From Zychaea mexicana (Eukaryota; Mucoromycota; Mucoromycetes; Mucorales; Lichtheimiaceae): a DNA stretch of 64,000 nucleotides. The notes below the pieces were generated by a model, which worked only from the letters and a program-made list of their open reading frames with translations, searched no databases and was not told the origin of the DNA. The DNA lies in NCBI RefSeq assembly GCF_025766255.1, contig NW_026516683.1, forward strand, positions 248,001 through 312,000. The letters are read 5' to 3'. Shown in pieces: positions 36,051 to 46,606 of the stretch; position 1 is the first letter of the stretch, and each line of letters starts with the position of its first letter. A program made the translations under genes and the position numbers.

Positions 36051-38362
36051 CTACTCCCCATCCGGCTTTACCGGTTTAATATTTTGGAATCTTGGTGCCG
36101 TTGGACCTCCGCCTGTTTCTTGCATGGATAATGAAACGGTTGTTGGTGGCTGATCTATCTCATCAGGTACCTGTGCACGGTATGGTGGTGCCGTTTCCTC
36201 GGGAAGCAAAGGAGACAATGTGGCATGGGGCACTCCGTCGTGATAATCTTCTGGTTTAAAACCACCACCAGCACGGATACCGGCATCAGTGGTAGGGGTA
36301 CTGTTAGCATTTGCAATGCGTCCACCAGCAGCGAGCTCCTCCGTTTTACCATTCTGGCGCCTTCGAATTAAGAAGAACAACAAACGGCCAATAGCCGCCT
36401 ATGTTGTTATATACAGAAGTGAGAGAGGGAAGTTAGAAAACGGTTCTTTAACTACATGATAATTTTGATATCTATTAATCTGTAATATCTTTTCAATGAA
36501 AAGGCGGAATAGATTACTTACAGCAGCTAAGCATCCAATAACTATACCAGCAATAGCACCACCCGATAGTGATCTATTGCTGCCAGCACCATTATCATTG
36601 CCTTGACTGGGATATGACGAAAGGTAATTGGAATCCCAGGTCCACGTCTCCGTGTTCAAGACGTGAAAAGCACTATCTGCTTGTCCAGTTGAATTTACAC
36701 CAAACATGATGAACAGCAAAGAGCTGTAGTCGGCGAAAACAGCTATAAAAACATTTGTTAATCAAAGAGAATAATTCCAGGAATGCTGCGGCCATGACGG
36801 CAAAGAAGGCATGTTATTATTACAGGCATGTCCATAAAGTCCCTTTGGGCCTACTCCAACAGGATTTTTTTTCTCCCATATCAACGAATCGGTGTGTAAT
36901 ACGTAGCAGGTAGCACCACTGATAGGAACGTTCGTGCTTACTATTGCGGTAAAAAATTCACTTTAATTTGTTTAGGAGATCACCTAAATAGCACATAGCT
37001 TTTTAAAAAACATAAATATCAACATTACTACTTACTATTATACTTTCCACCGAACAGTAAGATGTCCTGCGCATTAGGCTCTAGTTATCACTCAATGCGT
37101 AAGAATAACTCTGAAAGGTAGGATTTTCTTCTACTTTAACTGTTTGTGACACTCACTTGCTGCAATTGTATGCATGATCCGCGTCGATGGGATATCGCCT
37201 GTAGCAGTTTTCATTTCCCAGGTACTGTCATCAATGTGATAGATTAAGATATCGGTCATTGGAACCATGACATTATCATTGGTAATTGACGTATTCGTAT
37301 AATTTGCTGTCATGCCTCCGATGTAATATAAATCATTTCCTGCCAAAGTGGTGGGAGTGCGAAAACGAACGCCAATGTTGTCTGGTAATGCTGCAGCTGC
37401 GCTCCAAGAAGATGTCTTCAGAAGAAACCAGTCAGACAAGCAACCATTACAAGAGTAACAAGGCTCTCGGGTCGTTGATTATCACTTACAATAAAATCAT
37501 ATATCCACATATCTCTATTGAACGGTGGGAATACACTGCTGTCCAAACTATGAAAAAAATCGAATCAACTGATGTGTAAGAAACATGAAAGTCATGGTGT
37601 ATGATAGCAACTTTTCTGCTTGGAGAACAACATCAACCACAAAGTATAAAGTATACATCTACCTGCGCCCGCCAAACAAGTATGCTTTATGATCATCACC
37701 ACGTGAGAGAGTGCCTGCGAAACTAATTTTTAAGCATCACAGTATCAGCAAATATATAGCGTGATTTCTCAAAAGATGAAGGAGGCGGGAAGTATAATAA
37801 AGCTTCTTACGCTTGTTTTAAACGTGGCTGAGGCTCTGCAAGATTTTGCCACGTTCTAGAAGTTGCATTATAAAGCACCACCGAATTTTGAAGAAGCTGT
37901 TGTGTACCAGAGTTGTATCCCTCACCACCGTAAATCATGATAGAGTTTTCTTGAGGGATGACTCCCATGGCATACAGATAGTTCGGCTCGGCACGAAGGT
38001 CGCCGGTAACTGGTTCCTGTTTCCAGGATGAAAGTGCCGTGTTGACGTCAAATGATTCCGTAATATCGAGATATATCAAGTCCTGTAGAGTCGACGTGTC
38101 ATTGCCTGCAGTCGTCCCACCGCCAAAGTAATATAATTTCTTGTTCAGCAAAATGCTATCTGTTGCGTTACGTATACAATATAGAAGATTTGTTAATATA
38201 TTGTTACTGTATGTACGTAGACTCTTTTTCAAAAAGCTATGGTAAATGGGTAGCTTCTTCATCATATGTCATACCTCCGCCATAGCGTCCTTGTGGTGTA
38301 ATAGCTATTGCCTCAAGACCAAACAGAGAAGCTGCTATAAGAAATGATAGTGGTTTTCTCAT
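36051..38362 (-). CDS. Secretory-pathway kelch-repeat single-pass membrane protein
   Basis: The ATG ending at 38362 starts a signal peptide (MRKPLSFLIAASLFGLEAIA), followed by GRYGG and kelch/galactose-oxidase-type propeller repeats: KLYYFGGGTT, NSIMIYGGEGYN, KAYLFGGR, DLYYIGGMTA, DILLFGGKYN and LLFIMFGVN, each followed by an aromatic strand (TSRTWQNL, DSTWEMKTATG, DSLIWEKKNP, TWTWDSNYLSSYP). After a Ser/Asn-rich stalk comes a membrane helix GAIAGIVIGCLAAAAIG split by an intron (about 36415-36525), then a basic stop-transfer LIRRRQNGK and a cytosolic tail of about 100 residues rich in Pro and acidic residues. About seven introns. Such kelch/TM proteins are abundant in Mucoromycota and have no agreed function; cell-surface adhesion or signalling is a guess. 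A decayed paralogue lies immediately downstream. Confidence 0.82.
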
Positions 38363-38995
38363 CGCCAGTGCAGAAAAAAAATAGGCAAATTAGGAAGAAA
38401 AAAAGGGAAAAAGGGAAAAAGAAATACATCGTCAAGTTCATAAATAGCAAGATCAGCGAAGCTTGTGGAACGCGAGGAGGCTGTGCTAATTTATGTACAC
38501 CCAACGAAATCGTATCCTCACTAGTACGTAGAGCAGTTGCCAAGTATACACGCAGTATACATATTTAAAAGCCGTGGAACTATAAAGTGCCGCGATATAC
38601 ATCAAAACACCCTGCTTCTCGCCCTTTCATCCCTCTCTTAAAGCGGCAAATGCATGATCAAAGCTTTTTGTACGATGAACTTAGACAGGTCACTTGATCC
38701 CATTACGCCGTTAATCGAACAGAAAACTGCATCTTCCAAATACCTACGATTTATGTGGTACTTAGCAGCTTCTGAAGTGGCAGAATCTGAGAGTTGTTTT
38801 AGTCACATTGAGTAACTTATAATTCATCGTGCGATGCCCTTTATCTTCTTTTCTTCTCAATTGTTTGATCCGAGTATAAAGACACAAAGAAAAAAATTTG
38901 GGATCAAGCGACATTAGTTGAATGCCACTAGTACACACGCACAATACTGTACACATGATCAAAATCCACTTGCTTTTGATTTTTTTTAAATCAAT
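38363..38995. other. Intergenic upstream of kelch gene
   Basis: Contains the kelch gene promoter and the 3' flank of the phosducin-like gene. Purine-rich A/G tract at about 38385-38430. No gene is seen. Confidence 0.5.
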
Positions 38996-40156
38996 CTAGT
39001 AATATCCTCGGTCATCATTATCGCTTTCTTCCTCATCGCTACTTAACGCGGCAGTTGCTGCCGAACTATAAATGCTTCTTTTCTTTTTGTCGCCTTCATC
39101 TTCCTTCTTTTCTGGAGGAACGGCACCAACATTTGCGAGCTGTGCACGGATGCCTTTACAAGTTAAATCGCAAAATTTAGTCTCGACAAACGAAAAGACA
39201 GGAAACCATGTGAATCTAACACTACACCAGAACCCCCCACAACATCACACGAAACTTACTAGAGACGGTCATGTTCATTCCGCCAAAAGCAACGGCGCCA
39301 ACAATATTTGCCTTAATATCGCCTTCGCCATACACAAGCAATGTAGGAACGTTCCGATCTGGGTAGTTGGGAATACACTGATCACCGATGATCTTGACGA
39401 ATTTGGTAGACTTGAACTCTTTGGCAAGCTGAGCCAAATGCTGGTTCATCAGCTTGCACGCAGGAATACTAAAAACACAACCACGAATCGGGATCGATAA
39501 TGTCAGACAGAGTGTGTGTATGTATGCGAGATATGGAAATAAAAAAGTGCGCCAGGGTCGTACTGTAACTACGCACAGTACTCACTAATCTTTAAATAGA
39601 TGGACAACAACATAGCACTCTTTACTCGCCTCCGTCACCTCTTTGACGAAGTCTGGTTTGGAAATCTGAGTCACTTCACCGTATTTGTCCTTTTCTGCTA
39701 ATTTCTGCATCTCTTGTAGCCGCTGCTTTCTGGAAATAATTTAGGGATCAGCAACCCAGGCCACCGATGTGTGAGTGATTTTCTGCTGCATGGTAACTGT
39801 AACACAGCAACCAACAAAAGCTTAAAAACAAACTTTACCTATACTCAAGAATAATACGATCGTCGTCAAGCTCATCTTCCAACTCATCCAGCTCATCTAG
39901 AGTCTTGTTTTCTAAACTTTCTTCTTCTTTCTTGCGTGCGTTCAAGGCATCGACGTACAAGTCCTCGATGGCTTCCTTGCTTTGTTCATCTTTGGGTGGG
40001 ATAATTCCACGAGCACGAAGAATGTCGTTCCTATCGAGCATTAACGGAATATAGAGGTCAAATGACAAATCGCCTGATTTATTGGTTTCTTCTTTTTCTA
40101 AATCTTTACTGTAACTCTCATTAATACCATTCTGTATCTGCGTTGGGATCGTCCAT
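38996..40156 (-). CDS. Phosducin-like protein 2/3 (chaperonin cofactor)
   Basis: Members of this family (yeast Plp2, animal PDCL2/PDCL3) bind the cytosolic chaperonin CCT and help fold actin, tubulin and cell-cycle proteins. The first exon is MDDPNADTEW (ATG ending 40156), and an intron at about 40031-40125 joins W to NDILRARGIIPPK, the standard start of PhLP2-type proteins. Then follow a Glu/Asp/Leu-rich helix (LDELDELEDELDDDRIILEY), KQRLQEMQKLAEKDKYGEV, and a thioredoxin-fold domain with ECYVVVHLFKD, SIPACKLMNQHLAQLA, FVKI and VPTLLVYGEGDIKANIVG. It ends with an acidic Ser-rich tail NDDRGYY (TAG at 38996). The exons join in frame with GT/AG borders. The fold lacks a CxxC redox pair, as expected for this family, so it is not a thioredoxin. 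Confident family call. Confidence 0.9.
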
Positions 40157-41299
40157 TATATTTGACAAGTTCTCAAAAGCTCAAAGAGAACCAGAATACT
40201 GCGTGTATATTCAAGCGCGCAGTCCGACACCGCGGACTTTCTGACTCAAATATGTATAGTGGCGCACCATGATCGTCCATACAAAGTTACATCGACACCC
40301 TTTCTTATGTTAATGTACAAACGTGCAATCTCAATTCAATATGAATAATAGCATTTGGAAGCTTATTAATCAAGGGAGCGTAAAAAATCACAGTATCTCT
40401 TTAACAAGCACAGCAAGAAATCATCGTAAGCAGAAGACATCGGTGTCGCAGCAAGAGATCAAAGAAAACCAGGGCTTCCAATAAGCTCACCTGATCAAAA
40501 GATCTTCCGCCACTAGACGTGGACCTACAGGCACATTTTCATTAAGCAAACGCCTGTGTTCCGATCAGTCTACTGTCACGCAGCGTTAGCCACCAAAAGG
40601 TGTCATCTGATCCAACGAATTTAAATAATATGCTGTCGGAAGCTATGATACAGCAGTTCATCAACCATCTTTCGCTCTGCTTATCAGTAGCAGGTTTGCG
40701 CTGATAAATGCTTAGAAAAGCTTCTACAAGTGGATATAATAAATTACATATACAAGGTTTTTTTAACGCATGACGCAGAAACCCAAGAATACAAAACACA
40801 TAATGGCGTACATAAATGCACTTGTTGAGAGCAGGCAGCCAAGGAATCCTATGCACAGCAGATAAATATTACTTTCCACTGGTAAAAGCGCGAGAGAGCT
40901 TGATAGGGAGGGTTTCGTTCATTAGAAGAAAGAAAAGAAGTTCTTATGACACACCATGGGCGCAACTGTATTCCGCCTCACCTGGTTCCATCATCTACTA
41001 CAAACTAGTGCGATGCTATTTATTTGCACATAGAAAATGGAAAATACGGCCATCTACTTGACTGTTGGCAGCTCTTATCCCCCTTACCCCTCGCTCATTT
41101 TTTGTATAAACAAGGTATCTCTGACTATTTATTTGGATACTTTAAAACGTGGTGTGTTTGATATCTACTGCAAGGAACTCCGATGATTGCTCGTCCACTA
41201 TGCATGACCAGGTAAAAGGAACAGAGAAAATAAAATACACACACATAACATGACAACAACAGCAGCAACACTAGTCCCTTCTACTCATCTCTTTTGAGA
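40157..41299. other. Intergenic with an unassigned open frame
   Basis: A minus-strand frame at 40542-40856 reads through SERWLMNCCIIASDSILFK and DDTFWWLTLRDSRLIG to a TAA. I recognise no domain and no clear ATG-led exon structure, so it may be a remnant or chance. The rest is AT-rich flank with nothing visible. Confidence 0.4.
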
Positions 41300-42192
41300 C
41301 TAGTATCCGATAAGTCTGTGCTTGTTAAAATCACGTCGATGGCGACGGAAATCAACATCTACGTTCAAGCAAGCCAAGTCTTCATCGTCCCAGTTGTAAG
41401 CACGAACACGGACCTTGAAATGAGCCTAGAGCAATAGACCAACAACAGAGGATAGATCAGTACACTTTCTCGCTAACCATTACATACTGTTCTGTGTTAT
41501 GGCTTCTGTTGAGCAAGATAGAAAAAAAAAAGATGGATGACGATGATGAAACCTTTGGTATTTCTTTGGGCAACGTGACCTTTTGCGTAACCTGTAACAG
41601 AGAACAGTCATGTTCAGGGTTTGACATTCTTTCATACTGTTGGGGGAAGGGGTCCCAGCGGTCGCTAACGCAAAGAAAGAATTATTTACCTTGATTAAAC
41701 CAGCCTCGATGGGACACTTTAGTTCGGTATCATTTTTGTCGAGCTCATCGCAGATATCAAAGTCCTTGTGAAGCAGAGTGACTACACCAAGTTTGACGAG
41801 GACGTTTGCCCGTGCATCGGACCTCACTGGTTCCTTGAGCAAACCAACGGCTTCGATCTTGAGCTCTTCGCCAGGAACGGGATGCGGCGGTGTCAAAGTT
41901 ATATCTTTGATCTCCAAAATATATGATTCATCACCTATTAAACCGCTTGTAGTTAGAGTAAAGCGATAAAAAGAGTGTGGCGGAAGAAGAGTGTATGGCA
42001 AGCATATTATCAATCTATCGAGGAGAGAAAAAATGAGAATAATACTTTACTGCAATCCTCGATCAAGTCTGTTTGGTAAGGTGACGATTCGTATTGACGC
42101 ACAAAGTCGGGCTGTAGCCAGTACGGAAGGACTGCTGCTGCTTGACTGATGAATACAAGTAAGAGAGTAATGTAAAGAAAAGGCCGGATCAT
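41300..42192 (-). CDS. NPC2: NPC2-like ML-domain lipid transfer protein
   Basis: ML (MD-2-related lipid-recognition) proteins such as NPC2 carry sterol or phospholipid in the secretory pathway and vacuole. The ATG ending at 42192 opens a signal peptide (MIRPFLYITLLLVFISQAAA) followed by LPYWLQPDFVRQYE. After an intron, DESYILEIKDITLTPPHPVPGEELKIEAVG matches the fungal ML domain start (PG..L.I). Then come VLVKLGVVTLLHKDFDICDELDKNDTELKCPIEAG, with the paired cysteines of the fold, KVTLPKEIP, AHFKVRVRAYNWDDEDLACLNVDVDF, and the end NKHRLIGY (TAG at 41300). About 190 residues, the usual size. Four short exons join in frame. The lipid bound is not determinable from sequence; fungal members bind phosphatidylglycerol/phosphatidylinositol or ergosterol. 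Confidence 0.9.
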
Positions 42193-44671
42193 AACGTGGC
42201 AACAAGAAAAAAAAGAAAGCAATGAAAGAAAAGCAGAACGACGCCTGTTTTCTCTGGCTTTTTATATCGGCTACTTGTAAACTGTCTCACATGAGACGTA
42301 AAGAAAAGGTCAAACACGTAGCCACCTGATACATTTAAAAAAAATAGTTTGCCCGAAAATGTACACGTTTCCGATTTCGCCGCAAATAATTCATATAGCA
42401 CATGCACCTGCTTTGGTCCCACGATAATATAAAGCACCCGCATACGATTGTCAATTATATGACCCACTTGCCTTCTTGAAGCTTACCTTGTCACTTCTCC
42501 CTTGAAATCCAAAGCAGTGTATATCAAAGCTATCAGGGCTTGTCCGCTATCCAACCTAAATTACGATTTTGGCTGTCAAATAATGATTTGGTAGATAATG
42601 GTGTTTCTGACGCGTTTGGCAACTCAGTATAGATTAGGATTTGAACCTTCAAAATATCGTTTTTTTCGAAACTCTACTTTTACCTCTATTCCACAAAGCC
42701 GTATCTTCTTGGTCCTTAATACCGAATCGTCAATTTTAAAACCCTTGGGCGCATACATCGTCTCTTTATTAAAAGAAACAACCCAAAAGTGCCACTTCTC
42801 TCTGGAATAGAAAAAATTCAGAGTGAAAAAGTGTCTGTGTAAGCTATACCAGGATACAACATAGCATCACTCCTCAGTGTATATCTTGCATGGTAATGAA
42901 AAGCTTGTTAGATGTGATGCTATTTAATCAAGTGCTCATCAAAAAGTGTACTCTATCAGCACTGCCTTCATCGCACGATATATACATACAATTCTTTTCT
43001 GGCCTGAGATGGGTCAAAACGCTGTTGACAACATGACAGAGAAAACATTGAAGGCAATAGTGAGTAGTACACCTGATACAGAATGACAGATTAACAACAC
43101 GTCTGTCATACCAGTCAAACTCACATTTTGTGCTGTTTGGCAGGCCAGGTTAAATTGTCAACCTATAATATCGCTATTAGGGCTGCCAAACAAGTCTTAC
43201 ATGTGTATCCTCCACTATAATATGTTTCTTCAATCTTATGCTTTCCTGACATTGTCGAATTAACAATCATCCATACTGCTACCAGTGCCATACATGAAAA
43301 CTGCCAATAATTGCTATGCTAAGTCGCATCCTCCATCAAAAGTGCTATAATCTGGGTGGTGGGCGTATATACATATGCTACATTAACGCGACTCTAAAGA
43401 AATAAGCTAGCATGCAATCCCTAGAGCAGTACTTAAAAATCCGGTTGAGTATAAAGTTCATTAGCTTTAGGATACCAATCTGATTTCATGGTGTTCTGGC
43501 CCTCTTTCAGACAATATATGATTATTTTATTGTGGATGGTGCAGTGCTTTGCGGCAGTGAGCATATAGTCACTTTCTTGCTGTACGGAAAAGAAAGATTT
43601 GATAGATAGAGAGATAAAGAGGATGACATGTAATATAACTAAAAAAACCACACGAGGCAAAAAAGTTAACTAAAGGTGCAAATAGGGTGTAGGAAAAAGA
43701 CACGGTATGAGGTAGTGAACTGAGCACGCAATCATGTGCACTCTTGTACTTGTGGAGATTGTCACGGGTGGTGTAGTTTGTACTGCCTCCTTCGGGCCAG
43801 GTTCATTATCGCCGTACGACACGTTTGGGTAACCTAACCATTCAATTTCCCGGAGGACACGGCCACTTTTTGCTCCACAGAGTCTCTTTTATATGCTCAT
43901 GGACTGAGCAAGAGGAACTTTAGAAACGTTATGTAGTAGAATCTTAGATGCAGAACCATCGGATATTAAAGTTTTCTTGTTTCGGGATATGCGTAAGCTC
44001 TACATTTCTGTTTCTTTGTATGTAACCACTCATCAACACATACCCAGCATGATAAGGAGCACATAATAAACATTCATTTCAATCGCTGCTTTAGAATAGC
44101 ATTTCAATATTATATTATATGGAAAGAGCTAATGCCGAAAAGCGTCGTAAACTGCTGCTGCGAGGTGAAAATGAGCGTTCTGAAACGAGCGTTCTGGAAG
44201 TCTAACAAACACAATGTTATACGCCACTCATCACTCGTAGTGAGCTAAGTTTTTCCCCTTCATCCTTAATTTATAATGCGCATGTAGTAAACAACAAACA
44301 AAAAGGAAATCCTAAACAATCAACATTTGAAATCGGGATGTTCCGTCTTTCCTTTAAGACAACGTCCCTCGGTGCTACATTATCTGCAATGGTGTCATTT
44401 CATATTATCAATGAAACATGTCCGCGAATCCAGCTCTTTCAGCAAACATAACTATGACGATTGTTCAATGATTGTTATGACAAATGTAGCATTATATTTA
44501 TAGAGAAGCTTACACACATATCCTCAGATAGAAAGCCTATGTTATACATTAAAGATGAGATGATATTTATTACTTTAAATATCAAATCACGGTGTAAATT
44601 TTATTACGGAAATGGGGTAAACGCTCTAGATGTTGGTAAGGCTAAGGATGAACGTATTCACAGATTACTCC
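42193..44671. other. Intergenic, about 2.5 kb gene-poor region
   Basis: No coding exon is supported. Short frames at 42598-42810, 43433-43660 and 44461-44757 have no domain. A stretch near 42520-42650 (containing GGATTTGAACC) was checked for a tRNA T-arm, but the stem does not pair. AT-rich, probably promoter of the NPC2-like gene plus old, unrecognisable repeats. Confidence 0.5.
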
Positions 44672-46111
44672 TTAGGGCTTGGCAGGTGCCAGACCTACAG
44701 CATCCTTATCAAAGTCAAACACAGAATAATAGCTGCGCAAGAACGTGTCGCCCATGATAATTAAGGGGGTCTTGGCCTCTGCGATACCGGAATAGCACAA
44801 TTTGACATCCCCTTCCTCTGATGGCGATGCGCGCTCACGGACGAGTTCACTTGCACGCAAGGAGAAATCATGGTCGCCAAGAGTGAATGTAACTTCAGCA
44901 TCGCCGGCTGCACTGGCCTTGAGGTCGCAAGGCATACGCCAGCCATACATGCTGCTAAATGTAGCGCCTGGGATGGTTGCATGGATGGTTTCGGCAAGTT
45001 CAGAAGGCAGGATGATAAGTGTGGTACCAGTATCAATGATGGCTTCAATAGGCTTAGAGAGTGTTTCTTGGCCGTTGATCTTGAGTCCGTTCAACGCGAC
45101 TTGCCAGAACTTCTTTTCAGTGACCGGGACGTATTTGAGTTCGCCTTCATAGTGGGCTGGATTGGGTTTGCCAAAGCTCTGAATATTTAAACACATCACT
45201 TGAGTTATAATTGTTGGTGAAAAGAAAAAAAAAGAACCTTACCAATTCACCCTTGCCACCATCACGAGCGCGGCCAAGATATACACCCACAGAAGCTGAA
45301 GGAATCACACCCATATCCTGCATGCCTTGAACAATTGACTTTTTATGGCCCGTGAACGCCAAGGGAGCATACGCCAGGCCAAAAATGCCATCCAATTCAG
45401 GATCCATGGCCAAATCGACCGATTCGCCTTGGACCAATCCCAAGACTTGATCTGGATAGGACAGCTCGCCCAAGTGAACAGTGTCCCGACCGATAATACC
45501 TTGAACACCGGAACCATCACCATAGCGAAGGCCCCACGTTTGGTTTGTGTCTTGAGAGAACGTGGATGAGTCGGCGGGATCAAACAAAGGATGCTTTCCA
45601 CAGTGGGCACAGCCTACATGGGGGATCCAGATATCGGCACTGCCTGTATCAAAATCCATTTGGAAAAGCTGTGGTGGGTTACCGACGCCAATTGTGCCAA
45701 CATACTAAGAATTGTCATCGCCATCATCATATATGTTTTAGTGTCTTTCCTTTCTCTTTAGAGGTGTGAGTGAGAAAAAAAGCTTACCTCGACATCCACA
45801 TGTACACTAGACAAATCAATGGTGGATGCAGCCATATTCAGTCGTGAAGGAGACACACGGCTCTCTAAGTTGTACTTTGCCAAAGCTTTTTGGAGTCGAG
45901 CAGGTGTGTTCATGACTTGGCCTGTCTTTTGCGCAAGTTCAATACTATATAAGAAAGGTCAGCTTCTAGATGTTTCCCTTTGGATGAGCTTGTTTCTGGT
46001 ATATTACTTGATATTGCTTCCTTGTTGGTCCGTGGCTGCTGCAGCCACACCATCCTGCAAATACATGCCCATAAGGGCCAAGCCTGCTAGTAGGGATAAT
46101 GAGGTCTTCAT
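44672..46111 (-). CDS. Secreted pepsin-like aspartic protease
   Basis: Family A1 endopeptidase of the mucorpepsin/rhizopuspepsin kind, secreted for protein digestion at acid pH. The ATG ending at 46111 starts a signal peptide (MKTSLSLLAGLALMGMYLQDGVAAA). A propeptide follows, containing RLQKALAKYNLESRV, and then the mature domain with VDVEVGTIGVGNPPQLFQMDF. The catalytic motifs are DTGSADIW and IIDTGTTLI, so both active-site aspartates are present. The flap Tyr lies in LRYGDGSGVQG, and FGLAYAPL follows. The C-terminus IIMGDTFLRSYYSVFDFDKDAVGLAPAKP is typical. Cysteines occur in CAHCGKH and CDLK..CYSG. Three introns are inferred. The second catalytic motif is DTGTT as in mucoralean enzymes. 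It looks intact and functional, about 430 residues. Confidence 0.94.
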
Positions 46112-46606
46112 ACTAGTGTGCGTATAGGTGTAACCGTAAAAAATTGAGAAAAGTGGATTTGCGGTCCAATGCCGTCTCTGGCTTTTATATGGATGGAAAA
46201 TCAGATCCGGTTCCTTCAAATAGTGATATTCACCGATTGTGTATGTATACATGTTCATACATGTTCACAAGATGTAGCAAACAATACGTAGGATCCTATC
46301 ACTTATTTACTAGCGAGAGAAACATCCGGCCCTGACATATTATTCTGTTGTCTAGATATGCATTTGTTTGTTTGACTCATAGAAAATCCACCGGTGCAAC
46401 AGTACAACACAAGCTTCGATTCGGTGGGGGGAGGGTCGTCATCATCGTCAGTTCCGCAGCGCTCTCTCCATATCTTATTGATTACAGTGGCGGTTCCTTA
46501 TAAACCACCTTTTATTCCCTTTTTCGTTGTTGCGTTTTTCTGGTTTGGCAAGAAAAAAGAGAGTGGCCCCAGCAGCCACTGGAATAAAAAGTGAAAGAAA
46601 GAAGCC
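46112..46606. other. Divergent intergenic region, aspartic protease / F-box gene
   Basis: Shared promoter space of 495 bp. No gene is seen. Confidence 0.5.

Noticed and set aside
40542..40856. 104-codon minus-strand frame with SERWLMNCC and FWWLTLRDS
   Set aside because: Looks somewhat protein-like but has no identified family and no exon structure that could be closed. Kept only as a note in the intergenic entry.
42620..42660. GGATTTGAACC resembling a tRNA T-arm on the minus strand
   Set aside because: The flanking bases do not form a 5-bp T stem and there is no acceptor or anticodon arm.
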